64,000 nucleotides of DNA, taken from positions 15,510,027-15,574,026 of the forward strand of contig CM042548.1 in NCBI GenBank assembly GCA_023630585.1, written 5' to 3'. Of this stretch, positions 11,731-24,911 are shown in pieces. A program made the translations under genes and the position numbers. The notes under the pieces were generated by a model. The model was not told the origin of the DNA and searched no databases. It saw only the letters and a program-made list of their open reading frames with translations. The first letter of the stretch is position 1; each line of letters starts with the position of its first letter. The stretch is from Cranoglanis bouderius (taxonomy: Eukaryota > Chordata > Actinopteri > Siluriformes > Cranoglanididae).

Positions 11731-12608
11731 GTGGTTTTTTTTTCTATTGTTAATTGTACACACAATTTAATGTAGAAACAAGATACTAAATCAATGTGTT
11801 TGGGGTATGGAGATTTTTTTCCCACACTTAATATGCTATTTTGAGTTGTCAGATGACTACAGTGATGCCAACACTGTGTTTGTGTGTGTGTTTTGTTTGG
11901 TTGTTTTTGTTTGTTTGTTTGTTAATTCAATGTACTTTCCTGTAAGAAAAAACATGCTCACAGTTGGAAGGATAAGCTGACCATGCGCTCATCTGCTACA
12001 CTTACAGTATATCTCACTTTCATTTAAACCATAACTCGAAAGGGATGATACTAATTTATTATGTCATCTTTATGTGTTTATTATTGACCTTTAATGGCAT
12101 TCCATTGTTTTTTTTTCTTGTGTATTTATGGTCAAAACATAAATTTCAGTGTGACATACTGTATTATGGTTACATGAAAGTGTCATATAGGAAGACTGCA
12201 GCTTGATTTAATACTGTTCTCACATGAGCCGATATCATGCAAGAAAAAAAGTACTTATGTGTAAGGTCAGAATTGTGTGTAACTGAGAGACACCTCTCTG
12301 CCCCTGTGTGCGTGGTTTTATCGCATCTTCTGCACAGCACTTAAGTCTGTAGTTATGGAATTTCAGTATTAAATCCTTAGTATGTGTGTTGAAATCAACT
12401 CTTGGCTTTTTATAGTCATGTGACACAATAATTAACAATAACTACAATAGACACTTAACACTATCTATGCTTTGAAAAAATGCATATACTGTACATTTCT
12501 ATTTGTATAAATGGGGCCATTTGTGTTGGCTGTTAAACTTAGATATGAAAAACAAATGTAATGGATTAATTTGGACCACCCTTCACAGGATTAGTGTAAG
12601 ATACACTC
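11731..12608. other. Unique AT-rich DNA, nothing recognised
   Basis: A small TTTG-rich patch lies near 11890-11930. The segment at 12040-12440 has words in common with 31085-31350 (for example AAACATAAATTTCA and CGATATCATGCAAGAAAAA-like), which suggests one more old repeated segment. No gene is recognised. Confidence 0.45.
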
Positions 12609-12650
12609 ATTACATTACATTACATTACATTACATTACACTACATGTAGT
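12609..12650 (+). repeat. (TTACA)n pentanucleotide repeat
   Basis: Eight consecutive TACAT/TTACA units, almost perfect. Confidence 0.93.
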
Positions 12651-12991
12651 CTGAAAGGGGAGTTATGCCCTTCCTCTCTTCCATCGCTTCTGTATGTAGC
12701 ACTGACAAACATAACGTTCTTGAAAGAGACTCGCGTTTGCTTTTGGAACTGATATAGACCTTGCTGGGTGGTACGTATCCGTATTACATAAAGTATAAGA
12801 GTATAAATTACAGCCAGGCTTTAAACACTTGAAACACGCAGTGTCGTAATGCTTATGCGTACATTAGCAGCGTAAACTGTGAAGCGTGGAGTCTTTTTTC
12901 CACAAGAGCAGATGTAATCTAAACACACGCAGCACATTATGCTAAGTTTCACTTACAGAAGCAGTGAGAAAGGAAGAAGAAGAGACTGTCT

Positions 12992-14149
<1,158 letters not shown>

Positions 14150-14930
14150 ATATGGTAACAATTTTGATTTTAATTCAACAATTTTAATTCCTGAAAGAAC
14201 AACACATTATATATTTTTATCCATTTATAGTTACATTTAATGTTGCAGATTTAATGTGGAAAATTTTTACAAAGCACTGACACAGGAGACTCCTTCCATA
14301 AATGTTAAATAAACATCTCCTTACAGAAAATTTCACCATATCAAAAAATGTTTTCAATCCATTTATGTGGAGCATCCACCATAAAAGTGTGAAAGTTGCT
14401 ACTATAGAAACAATAACGTATCAGAACGAGTGCATTAACTGATTTTAGTCCCTTCAGGATTTTGAGATTGCAGAAATGAACACAAAATCAAGGAAACGCC
14501 ACAGTATTCACAGGAGCTTGCAATTTTTCAAAATTACAGCAGATTCAGGCCAAGATGCTTCATGTGACATCATCACATCGTGCATTCAGCCAAAGCCCTC
14601 TACGATTCACGTCCGTCCAACATGAGTACAGCTAAAAGGTCTCATTTACCAGCAAACATCACTGCGAAAGACCGTGCAAAACAATTTCGTGTGATTGCAA
14701 TTTCACCAATTCAAGCAGTTTTCCGCAAAAAAAAGCACAAAAAACACTGAAAATTGCATCACAAATTTTGAAAAAAGCCGCCACAAAGTCAAACATTTTT
14801 GGCCGCAACAATCACAAAAAAAAAAGACTCCATGAAGTCCTGTACGGACTGTGATTTGAAGCAACACTACTGTCAGAGCTGCTGTTAGAAAACATTCATC
14901 AACACCTTCTGACCTATCAGATTCGAGCAT
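14150..14930 (-). repeat. Family N copy split by a nested insertion
   Basis: TATCCATTTATAGTTACATT, CACAGGAGACTCCTTCCATA and AATAAACATCTCCTTACAG are followed by CTACTATAGAAACAATAACG. The family then resumes after 14845 with ACTACTGTCAGAGCTGCTGT and CATCAACACCTTCTGACC. The order matches the reverse of the copy at 49525-49960, including the end with the TCTGATTGGTCAGAAGGTG motif. The break at about 14447-14845 is filled by a different sequence, which dates the insertion after the family N copy. Confidence 0.65.
14447..14845. mobile_element. Non-autonomous insertion nested in family N
   Basis: About 400 bases that interrupt the family N copy. The edges look like imperfect inverted repeats: GTCCCTTCAGGATTTTG on the left and, reversed, GTCCGTACAGGACTTC on the right. 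The inside has no open frame but repeats short words such as ATTGCAATTT and TTTTGGCCGCAAC. I infer a MITE-type element; the superfamily is not assigned. Confidence 0.5.
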
Positions 14931-14994
14931 GGACCTTTCTAGAAGCCTAGACAGTTCTAGAAGTTCTATACAGAACCCTAAAGCAGAGTGTTTC

Positions 14995-14995
14995 C

Positions 14996-15061
<66 letters not shown>

Positions 15062-15062
15062 G

Positions 15063-15104
<42 letters not shown>
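14995..15104 (+). repeat. (TCTA)n microsatellite
   Basis: About 27 TCTA units with a single TCTG variant. Open frames of leucine-serine-isoleucine repeats here are artefacts. Confidence 0.97.
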
Positions 15105-16399
15105 AAAGAGTTCCAAGTAGAACCGGAAGTTAAGGAAGTTATGAAACTTTAACTATCAAAAGAATGCTTAAATAACCTTTTTTTTTTCTAAAGTTGAACA
15201 AGCAGGAGTAGAATCAAAATGTGTACCGTTAGGGTTTTTTTATTTAATTTTTAGCATTTTACCCACCTTCATCTTTTTTTTATCATTTATTTTGTCTTAT
15301 GATTGATGTTCAAGTATTTATTTTCATTCTTTGCCCGTCTCTTTCATGTTTATTTTGTTTCTTTTGCTGTTTTTACACTTTTATCACTTCCTTATGTCCC
15401 TTGTTTCACCTCCTTGTTTTGTCTATTAATACGCTCTGTTTTTTTTTTTTTGTTTTGACTCATTCGAGAAGCTGCTTTGAGACCGTTTTAATTGTGAAAG
15501 CCATTACACAAATAACTTCAACTTGCCCGATTGGTTCCCTTGACTCCGCCCTGGCTCCGCCTCTTCATTACCACATGCACCTGTTCTCAATTCATGCCCT
15601 CATTAACTCATGCATGTATGCTCTGCTTTTTTTGTTGTTTGTTTGTTTCCTTTTCCGTTTCCTTCAGCTCTCTGTGTCTTGGGTGTGTTTCTTGTTACAG
15701 GGCTTCCTATAGACATCTGTCTGTCTCTGTTTCTGTGTTCTGATTGCGAATTTTCCTGTGATCACCCCGTCTGTCTGTGATCTCGGCCCTTTTGCTCATT
15801 TCCTTCCTAGAAAAGCTCTAATGAAGGTCCTGCATGCGCATCCGACTGCCCGCGATTTCCACATGTCACCAGTGGCTTGTATGATTTTTTTTTTTTTTTT
15901 CCAGAAGAATAAAATGGGAAATGCTCAACACGGTGTCACGAAAGGCTTCATAGATACTGTATTTTGACAGCTCTTGTCAGGAGTGCTACACATAAATGAA
16001 CTATGAGGTGTGTTTCATCGAAACCCTCAGAGGAAATGTGTTCACACCTCTGTAAGTCAGTTCCTAATTCAGGAAATCCTGTTAGCGTCAAGTGCACTAG
16101 TACACTAGTAGACTTAGTGCACACTTTAGTACATGGTCTATAGTGTATTTGTTCATGCCTTCTCTAAAAATGGTTACTATTACACGGGTTGGAGCACAAA
16201 CTGACCATAACATTAAAACAGATGTATTAATGTCTCTTGACTGACAACTGATCAGTGAACCTGATCGAGATTAAATGTAACTATAACAGGACAAAAATTA
16301 TGATTATTTCGTTTAGAAAAAAAAAAAAAATTGTAATGGCTTTGAAATTGCTGTGACGTAAGATGAATAAAACACTTCAGAACGTACAGAAATATAGAA
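15105..16399. other. T-rich unique DNA, nothing recognised
   Basis: The region 15180-15740 is strongly pyrimidine-rich on the plus strand and carries a 137-residue hydrophobic-looking frame (15299-15712). This is best explained by base composition: phenylalanine, leucine and cysteine come from T-rich codons. A weak GACCATAACATTAAAAC patch near 16200 resembles a fish Tc1-like flank but is too short to call. Confidence 0.45.
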
Positions 16400-16515
16400 A
16401 CCTTCAGGGTGGTAACAGTAACCCATTTATAGCATTTATCACACCACCCATATTTTGTTTTTGATTGTTTTATTTTATCAGCACACTGCCAAGTGTTTTT
16501 TCCTTACATATTCCA
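16400..16515 (-). repeat. Possible family N fragment
   Basis: GGTAACAGTAACCC, TATCAGCACACTGCCAAGTG and TTTTTTCCTTACATA recall the part of family N seen at 8765-8910. The match is weak. Confidence 0.35.
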
Positions 16516-16632
16516 TGTCAATACCATCAATACCAAATTAACCCATGATACCATTGCAGAGCAAAGGAATGTGGGCTCCCCCTGCTGCATTTTGGTTTCT
16601 CCCAGGTTTTCTTGAATGAACAGAAGACATAA

Positions 16633-16661
16633 CAAAAAAAAAAAAAAAAAAAAAAAAAAAG
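16633..16661 (+). repeat. Poly-A run
   Basis: Uninterrupted A run of nearly 30 bases. No retroposed gene is evident upstream. Confidence 0.9.
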
Positions 16662-16869
16662 ACAAACAGACTAAAGGCAACATAAATCCAATAATCATAG
16701 TACTGGCAAAGTAATAGTATTAAGAATAACAATCTACAACGTTATCATTTGGTATGGGTGTTTACAAATAAATTAAGTTATTCTTAGAAAAAACAGAAAT
16801 TCATAAAAAAACAACTGAGAGAGATTCACCTGTGTACTTGTACTGTACAAGCCCAGACTAACACTGTGG

Positions 16870-17060
16870 TAACACTTTCTATTAAGTTCCAATTGTATAA
16901 TGCCTTATGAAGTGATATGAATGAGTTTATTATAGATAGGATCCTCATTGAAAGTGCTGATAAGTGTTCATACTTTTTTATTTAGATAAAATGTTCTGCT
17001 GTAATAAATCAGTAACTGCATAAATACATCCTCAGTAGTTACAATAAGATATTTTAGATA
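16870..17060 (+). repeat. Teleost TAACACTTT-type repeat
   Basis: GGTAACACTTTCTATTAAG opens a segment with TAATGCCTTATGAAG and GTGCTGATAAGTGTTCAT. This style recurs at 25375-26345 and 37555-37640. It is a non-coding dispersed repeat. Confidence 0.5.
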
Positions 17061-18714
17061 TGAACAATAAGGCTTGTGTACTGTGAGCCTTTAAACAGCA
17101 AAAAAAAAAAAAGGGTTATAAAAATAAAGATCTACAATACTATTTGTAACCATGTCCACATCTCATTTACAGATGGACTTTAATGCAAAAGTGCACATTT
17201 TTCTATGATCCTTAAATGAAAAATCACCGTCGATATCATGAATCCTGTATTTAATTTCCCATGAATTTCAATGCAAATTTAACATAGTGTCACACTTTTA
17301 AATACATAACATAATTTGAATGAAAAGTTATAACGTTTACGAGTAGAGCAAGAGGAGTCAGCATTTGTACCTTTCATACTGCCTCATTTGTACAAAATGG
17401 AACAAAAGTCAACCAAACTAGTTTCACTTGCTAGAATTAGTTTGAATTTCTTGTGATATTATGTCACAAGTTCATCAATATGTTGCTAATATATGAGCCA
17501 AACAAACAGCCTGTATATTAGCTTACCTATTCCAGAGGATACATGTTTGTAAACATGGATGATATCGAGCCCAGGAAAAGTATTTGTCTATTACCAACTT
17601 GTGGTATTTTGGTAACCAGTGATCATCCATGAAGCATAGTATACTTCGTACAATCTTACAATACATTAGCGTTTCATTCCACCTGCGGAATGGAAATTGA
17701 TTTATCGGACATTTTCAATCAGTATAAACAAATGAATTGTTTTATTGCCACAAATCTGTTATAAGATTAGTCAGGACACTGTTGGGTTTCTGTGTGTAGA
17801 GTACAGTGAGTCTGTGTTTTGCTGCTGGTGAGCAGGACGATGGGAAATGGGAGGGGTGTGAGCCCCCTGCTGGGCAAACAATTCACACCTCTCCACAATA
17901 ACACTGGTACAGAGATAAAACACAGCACAACCAAATATTTTTTGATAGTAAAACACTGTATACAACTGCTGCAATAAAATTATAACATTAAAACCTAGTA
18001 GGTTAGGTAGAATAAATAATACTTATGAAAAACTGCAAATTCTTCAAGCCCTGAGTGTCTATTTTCATGTGAGCCATTAACCACTACTGCGGAGTGTGAC
18101 GTCACTAATTAATTCAGTTCTGAACTTCCATTATTTGGCCTCTGGTAGAAAGAGTTAAGGATGTGGAAAGTTTATTTAAAGGGTTTATTGAAAATTATTG
18201 CATGATAGGAAAATCTACTCAAGGAAATTGTTAAATAAGGTTATTGTTAGATAAGTACATATATTAAGTGGGGAAAAAAATATCTGACGTGTAACGTGTT
18301 GGCTCTAAAATCAGGACTGTGGACAATTAGAGTTTGACAGCTTTGGCTGCAGATCGAATATAATGACTGTGGCTTTGATTAAGGAACACCACTGCACAGG
18401 AGATCAGTGCCTCATATTCGCTGAAATAATAATCACACCCGAGTCCTAGAGGCTCTTTGAGTCGGGGCCAAACATCTGACTTCACTTTACCACAAATGGG
18501 AGACTTTTATTTTTCTTTCAAAAGTGTCCCTGAACAGTGCTAACTCTGGAGCGCCGCTCATTGAAAGGACTCTTGGAAGGCAGGATAAGTGTGTTGGATA
18601 TGAGTGGGATATGAAATGTACACATCTTCTCGTTTGTCGTATGGAGAAGGAATCAGTAAGTCTTCCGCCTTCATCTTCAAGAGGGAGGAGTTTACACTTC
18701 GACTTAATTGTCTT
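17061..18714. other. Unique AT-rich DNA, nothing recognised
   Basis: No repeat family or gene is recognised. The portion 18300-18500 is more balanced in composition and could be a weak CNE candidate. Confidence 0.45.
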
Positions 18715-18805
18715 ATTATTATCTTCAAGAAAGAGAAAAGGAGAGGCTCGTGAGGGAACGGATGTCCCACACTATTAAATGTAATTGTAAAAGGATAAAA
18801 AGTAA
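18715..18805 (+). repeat. Family N fragment
   Basis: AAGAAAGAGAAAAGGAGAGG, CTCGTGAGGGAACGGATGT and ACTATTAAATGTAATTGTAA match the same part of the copy at 26375-26600. Confidence 0.55.
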
Positions 18806-19338
18806 TGTGTGATTCTTTATTAATTAATTTTGTTTTTTAAAAGCAAGTGTTGGCAAACTGCTGATCTTTAATGTGGAAACAGTATCTCTGAGCCACATCA
18901 CACCACCTTGTCATTGATTTTTTTTTCCTAAAATGTTTACATGATGTTTAAATGTTTAAATTTAAATGACGATGAGTTCTCTCTTTACTAGGTATAGTTA
19001 TCTAGCACCTATAAAACTGGCACCTTGATACAGTATTAATATATTACCACAGAAAGTATAAAATCTAAGAGCTCAGAGCACTTCTTGTAAACAAGTGTAG
19101 TAGGTGCCAGAACGTCTAAAAAAGACTGTTACACCAATATCATGCTGGAAGGTTAAAAGACAAATATGGTTCCGTCTCTTTTTCTTCACAAGTGTAGGAC
19201 GTGAGAAGAGAGAGAAGGAGAGAGAGAGATACCAGGGGACAGGAGCAGATGTGGTCCGGCTCGAACCTCGAGTCTTGCAAAGTCGACACGCTGCGTACAC
19301 TGAGACTCGAGAGGAGGAGTGGGAGGAAGGGACAGGTT
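18806..19338. other. Unique DNA leading into purine-rich DNA
   Basis: No gene is recognised. From about 19200 the plus strand becomes GA-rich and leads into the microsatellite. Confidence 0.45.
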
Positions 19339-19344
19339 GAGAGA

Positions 19345-19416
<72 letters not shown>
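19339..19416 (+). repeat. (GA)n microsatellite
   Basis: Nearly 40 GA units with one ACAGA interruption. The serine-leucine and arginine-glutamate open frames on either strand are artefacts. Confidence 0.96.
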
Positions 19417-19418
<2 letters not shown>

Positions 19419-19519
19419 TCTAAGGAAGACTCCATGAGACTGAAAAGAGCCAGGCAGTAATAAAAGGAAATAAGATGGAAAGTTGTATAAGGAATAAAAA
19501 ATTTCAGGTTGTGCTGTTA

Positions 19520-19960
19520 TAGGAAACTAATCACCGATGGAGTGGTGTGATGAAGCGGAGTCGCTGTTACCACCCAGAAGTAGATTATTTTTTCTATAAC
19601 AGCACATCCCAAAGTGGCTTATTCCTCTTATAGGACAGCAATATATCATGTACTGTTAAAGAACAACACATCATACATTTTATCCATTTATAGTTACATT
19701 TAGTGTCCAAGTTACTTCCTGTAATTACTTACATTATAGCAGCTACAAACAGTCGTTCTGTCACCAGCCTCTCTTTTCTCTCTCTCAAGAAACCGTAAAG
19801 CGTAAACTCCTCTTTACCTCAAACTGTTACGAAGTTCTGACACTGGAGACTCCTTCCATAAGTGTTAAATAAATATATCCTTTTATACAGTTATACATTT
19901 TACAACACACTTTAATCTGTTTATTATTTGACTTCGATTATGTGGAGGGTTGACAAAAGG
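19520..19960 (-). repeat. Family N, long copy
   Basis: In order it shows TGGAGTGGTGTGATGAAG, TTTTTTCTATAACAGCACAT, CAAAGTGGCTTATTCCTC, TATCCATTTATAGTTACATT, TAGCAGCTACAAACAG, CCAGCCTCTCTTTTCTCTC, GTAAACTCCTC and ACACTGGAGACTCCTTCCAT. This is one of the most complete copies and can serve as the internal reference. There is no open frame for a transposase, so it is probably non-autonomous. Confidence 0.7.
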
Positions 19961-20232
19961 AGGCTAATGGTCAATAAAATGTGCTCTAAAATTCAAAATA
20001 TATTATAGTTTTCAATTGTAACATCAGGAAATATTACTACTTTTACTATTAGGTATATTGCGAATAATGTACATTTTTCACAAAGCAGTTATATAAAAAA
20101 TTGGGAATTTACTCACAGAGATGTCGACTTTATTATTAGTTAATGTTATTTTTTTTTAAATCCTAAAGCTTTTATTTTATTTGATCTGATTTTACAGTCA
20201 TTTTGATGGAAAATAGGAATTTTGTTGTCACC

Positions 20233-20264
20233 ATTATTATGATTATTATTATTATTATTATTAT

Positions 20265-20299
<35 letters not shown>

Positions 20300-20390
20300 A
20301 TAGTAGTAATAGAAGTAGTAGTACTTTTTTTAAAATAATGATAAAGCAGAACAATAAACCCATGACACAAACTAACTAGGTAAAATAATA

Positions 20391-20437
<47 letters not shown>
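20233..20437 (+). repeat. (ATT)n, (AGT)n and (AAT)n cluster
   Basis: ATT runs to about 20266, then AGT to about 20324, then after 60 bases AAT from 20384 to 20437. These are three related trinucleotide arrays close together. Confidence 0.93.
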
Positions 20438-20559
20438 TTTTTAAACTTGATTTTGAGTTTGGTGCTATTTTTTATTAAATGATTTATTCATCTTAAATAA
20501 ATTGTCTTGAAACTTAAAGAACGTATTCACCTTATGCTTAAAAGACTCCTCTAATCATC

Positions 20560-21000
20560 TGAGACATGGGTCAGATTTTTACTTTTTAGAACAAAAGATA
20601 TCTTTCGCCCACTGGGATGGTCTTTAGTTCTCTGAGCAAAGAGCTGAAGTCAAGTAGGTGATATTAGAATAACAAAGGCAAGGAGCTGTGATTTGAGATG
20701 GATGAGGTTCATTGGTTCATATGAGCAAAATCCTGTGGTACGGGGGCCAGGAGATTAGCCAAGTCCGACGTGATCATGAGTAATTGGTTATCTCACCTCA
20801 GAACGCCTCGGAGAGAATTATCCACCCGTAAGCCTGCGGATGCTGTTAAATGGACTGCCACTGAAGAGCAGGAAAAGTTTGCAGGCTTTGAAATGATTCT
20901 GTGATGAAAGAGAGACTGAGAGACGGAGACAGCTCGGGCATTCAGGTGTGCTCATTTCTGAACGCTCAACTTTTCTCTCTGACACTCGGAGAGAAAAAAA
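20560..21000. promoter_or_regulatory. CNE-like unique block
   Basis: Non-repetitive sequence with long distinctive words such as GTCCGACGTGATCATGAGTA and CACCCGTAAGCCTGCGGATG, and a TAATTGG core. It contains no plausible exon. Candidate regulatory element. Confidence 0.32.
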
Positions 21001-21199
21001 TATCAGCTCTCACCGTAGCGTTATGGCAAACTTTTTTTTCCCGCTAAACTCTGGGATGTGGGAAAAATGTGAGGTTGTCAGTGCATATATCTGTGGGGGG
21101 CTGTTTATTTACATCCGCCATTGTTTTTCCTTTCTGAACTGTGAATCCTGCTCCATCAAGACACAAAGAAAAAAAAAACAATACAAAAGAATTACCGAA

Positions 21200-21680
21200 T
21201 TACCGTAACTGAGTAATTTAATGAAACGAGCATCTAATTTAATCAATATTAGAATATCTGCCAATTAACAGCATTATTTCGCCGGCATGTGAAAATCAGG
21301 ATGCCGCTAATTTATCACTTCTTACTGTTAGCATTACAAATGTGATAACAATGGTTAATTTTTGTATTTCCCGTTTCAAATTATAAGGATGGGTGGGGGT
21401 GGGGGGTGGGGGGGTGTTCCAATTAAGCTGCATTGGAAGTGTTGATGAGGTTTAACTGGCGAAATTAATTAAAAGTTTTGTAAAGATTGGAATCATGACG
21501 TTTGGAGTATTTAATCAAAATGCATTTCACAATTAATTAAAGCCTCGTTTGCATATATATGTTAATTTGCAGGGAATCGGGTTTCCATCCCATCAGCAGA
21601 TTTAATGTCATGTCATCAGGAAGATGGTGGCACTTTGCATGATAGCATCACACCCAGGTTCAGATCATGTCAACGCCTCC
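21200..21680. promoter_or_regulatory. CNE-like block rich in homeodomain cores
   Basis: TAATTTAATCAATATT, CCAATTAACAGC, GCGAAATTAATTAAAAG and CACAATTAATTAAAGCC all fall within about 400 bases. A TTTGCATAT word resembling a POU octamer lies near 21550. A G-rich patch GGGTGGGGGT is at about 21393. The clustering of TAATTA/TTAAT cores in otherwise unique sequence fits a developmental enhancer. Binding and conservation are not shown here. Confidence 0.4.
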
Positions 21681-21918
21681 TAGCAGTGGATTTCTGTTTG
21701 ACCCTTGACCCTCGGATGATCAGTTCCACCACTGATCTCAATTTACGAGTGAAATCTAGAGAATAAATATTTGTAGACTAAGTGATAATGGCTATACTCA
21801 TGATCATGATTGTTTCAATAAATATTAAAATACATTAAAATTTTTTTTTAGCAAAGTAAATAACAAAATTCTGTCTACACATTTTTGTTCTTTTTAATCT
21901 TTTAATTGTCAATTCTTA

Positions 21919-21920
<2 letters not shown>

Positions 21921-22004
<84 letters not shown>
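21921..22004 (+). repeat. (TA)n tract at left edge of Tc1 insertion
   Basis: About 40 TA units run into CATA and then directly into the terminal repeat of the Tc1 element at 22005. Confidence 0.96.
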
Positions 22005-23441
22005 CAGTGGGTATAGAAAAGAATCACCCCCCTTTAAAATAATCACATTTTGCCTGAAATGAAGATGGACACGGTTTTTGTTTTATCCAGCTGTATTTAC
22101 TCAGTGCAACTTATAACATCCAAGTGAAAGATATAACACCAACATGTCAGAGAAAAAATTAAAAAAAAATTAAAAACAGAATCACCGAGTTGGAAAAAGG
22201 ATCACCCCCTCCTAAAAATGACTTGTAAACTCAATCAGGCGTAGGTAATCACCTTCTCATTGGCACACAAAGCCATTTGACTTTCAACTGTAATCAGCTT
22301 TCCTGGAGCATTTTTCAGTCCTTGGTAGTGCAACTGAAGCAAACAACCAACTATAGGTGGCAAGGCACTGTCAAAAGATCTTTGGGATAAAGTTGTGGAC
22401 AGGCACAAGTCAGGAGATGGATAAAAAAAAATCAAAGGCTTTATCAATGCCTAGAAGCACAGTGAAGTCTATTATTAAGCAGTGGAAGGTATTTGGTGCA
22501 ACACAGACCCTCCCTGGATCAGGAAGTCACTCCAAACTGGATGAAAGAGCCAGGAGGAAACTGGTCAAAGAGGCTACCAAGAGGCCTACAGTAACTCTGA
22601 AGCAGTTACAGGAATTTATGAGAAAGAGTGGTCATTATGTACATGTGACAACAATATCACAAATTCTCCACAAATGTGGCTTGTATTGGAGGGTTGCAAG
22701 AAAAAAGCCACCCATGACTGAGCTTTGCCAAAACGCACCTTGAAGATTCTGACGCCACATGGAAAAAGGTGTTATGGTCAGATGAGACTAAAATTTAATT
22801 ATTTGGCCTCAACACCAAACGATATATCTGGCAGAAATCCAATACAGCTCACCATCCAAATAACACCATTCCTACAGTAAAGCATGGAGTTGGTAATATC
22901 CTGTTATGGGGGTGTTTCTCTGCAGCAGGGACTGGAGCACTTCTCAGGATAGAAGGAAAATGGATGGGGCAAAATACCGTCAAATTCTTGAGGAAAATCT
23001 GTTGCCCTCTGCCAGAAAGTTGTCAATGGGAAGAAAATTTCCTTCTAACATGACAATGACCCAAAGCACACAGCAAAACTGACCACACAGTGGTTGAAGG
23101 AGAAAAAGATGAATGTCCTTGCATGGCCTAGTCAGAGCCCAGACTTAAACCCCATTGAAAATCTGTGGAATGACTTGAAGACTGCAGTCCACCAACGGTC
23201 ACCATCAAATTTAAATGAACTTGAGCAGTTCTGGAAAGAAGAGTGGGCAAATATTGCAAAGTCTAGATGTGCAAAGTTAGTAGAGACATATCCCAACAGA
23301 CTAAAGGCTGTAATTAAAAAAATAAGGCAAATTAAAGCAAGGGGATGATGCTTTTTCTAATTCAGTGATTCTGGTATTTTATTGTTTTATTTAAGTTTTA
23401 AGTTGCACTGAGTAAATACAGCTGGATAAAACAAAAACTGC
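22005..23441 (+). mobile_element. Tc1-type element, right tip missing
   Basis: The left end CAGTGGGTATAGAAAAGAAT follows a TA. The inner repeat GAATCACCGAGTTGGAAAAA lies near 22181. At the right, GATTCTGG at about 23370 and AGTTGCACTGAGTAAATACA at 23401 are the inverted counterparts of the left repeat. The match to the left end stops after ACAAAAACTG at about 23441, and roughly 70 terminal bases are replaced by a short A-rich bridge and (TA)n. This is an IR/DR-type element with a deleted or slippage-eroded right tip. Confidence 0.88.
22357..23348 (+). pseudogene. Tc1 transposase, frameshifted
   Basis: The N-terminal frame, with DLWDKVVDRHKSGDG, is broken almost at once. A 128-residue segment follows with the helix-turn-helix and linker parts (STVKSIIKQW; KRPTVTLKQLQEF). 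The first catalytic block LWSDETKI keeps its Asp but is followed directly by a stop at about 22797. The second block HDNDPKHTAK is near 23053, and the final 84 residues hold SPDLNPIENLW. The spacing from the first Asp of HDND to the Glu is 34 residues, so the DD34E geometry is intact even though the reading frame is not. Confidence 0.88.
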
Positions 23442-23450
23442 AACAAAAAA

Positions 23451-23452
<2 letters not shown>

Positions 23453-23498
<46 letters not shown>
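23453..23498 (+). repeat. (TA)n tract at right edge of Tc1 insertion
   Basis: About 23 TA units. Together with 21921-22004 it suggests that the element landed within a (TA)n locus. Confidence 0.95.
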
Positions 23499-23500
<2 letters not shown>

Positions 23501-23937
23501 AGGGAGATAGGGGAGAAAAAAATCCAGGTTTTGTATGCAAATTTAATTTAATCTTTTAATTCATGTGAAATTAGTTACATTCTGAATGTAAACAGTCTCT
23601 AAATAAAATAATAATAATAATAATTAATACATAAATTAGCAACTCATGATACAATTTATCAATTTGGTTTAGTTAAGTTAAGTTTGCCAATAATGCAGTG
23701 AATGAAATAATAACGAATTATTAAATTAATTAAATAATTAAAACTAGCAGCGAACAGAAAAGGAAGAGAAAGAAAAGAAAACATTTTCAATACAGTTTTA
23801 CATTCACATTTATTAATACTTTTTTTTTTTTTTAACAAAACATGCGCTACATAGAACAACCGCGAATTTGAAAATAGAACGTACTTAATGTGGCACATTT
23901 ATTAATTAGTGCGTAAATATAAGATAAAAATCTATAA

Positions 23938-23942
<5 letters not shown>
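23499..23942. other. AT-rich unique DNA, nothing recognised
   Basis: Small TAA runs and a T run (about 23820) occur. No gene is seen. Confidence 0.5.
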
Positions 23943-23985
<43 letters not shown>

Positions 23986-24117
23986 TAGAAAGTTGTGTGA
24001 GTTTGTGCTTTCTGTGTTGATGACTGGCTCCAGCTCGCAGTTTCACACTCACACATCCAGATATCAGTACATCAACAGGACGTCACACTGAGCGTTAAGA
24101 AGGTAAATTGGCTTTAA

Positions 24118-24189
<72 letters not shown>

Positions 24190-24435
24190 CTGTATATGCT
24201 TATTTCTTCATAATTAGAGTGAGAAAGTGCAGAAAGTGTGAAACATCTGCTGTGTGTGTGTATACATGGTGGCCATTTTATCATATATATATATCATATA
24301 TACTGTGGATGGGGTTCAGGGGTGCCAATACTTTGTGCATAGTAACAAATGGACAGTCAGTAAATGTGGGTGTGTGGGTGTGTGTGTGTGTCACATGCAT
24401 TACATCTGTGGTGTGTGTGGGGTTCTCTCTGTATG

Positions 24436-24493
<58 letters not shown>
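23943..24493 (+). repeat. Microsatellite cluster (TG)n, (AT)n, (GT)n
   Basis: TG at 23943-23978, AT at 24121-24186 and interrupted GT at 24364-24493, separated by 100-180 bases of other DNA. A short GGGGTGCCAATACTTTGTGC at about 24318 resembles the end of a Tc1-type terminal repeat. Cysteine-valine open frames are artefacts. Confidence 0.93.
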
Positions 24494-24824
24494 CTGGGAG
24501 AGGGAGGGGGGGAGGGAGAGAGAGATTTTTAAATTTTTTTATTATTTATTTATTTATTTTTTAAACAATTTTTTTAATACATATATATAAATATCTAAAG
24601 TACACTTTGTTTATTTTTTATGTATTAATAAAATGTACTTTTATTCCTTATTAACTTTATTAACATTATTATTATTTTATGGATTTATGGAATTATTATT
24701 GTTCTATGTCTTTATAAAATATACTTTTATCCATTTTGGTTTTTATCCACTTTTATCCAATGCAAAATTTGTGTGCAATATAGAGAATTATGTAGTAGTC
24801 ACTTGACTCTCCCACACTTTTACA
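24494..24824. other. AT-rich unique DNA
   Basis: Contains A/T-rich sequence with several TTTATCCA and TTATTA words. No gene is recognised. Confidence 0.45.

Positions 24825-24911
<87 letters not shown>
24825..24911 (+). repeat. (CTAT)n microsatellite
   Basis: About 21 perfect CTAT units. Confidence 0.97.

Noticed and set aside
15299..15712. 137-residue hydrophobic frame as a membrane protein
   Set aside because: The hydrophobicity results from T-rich sequence. The frame carries no conserved motif and overlaps another open frame.
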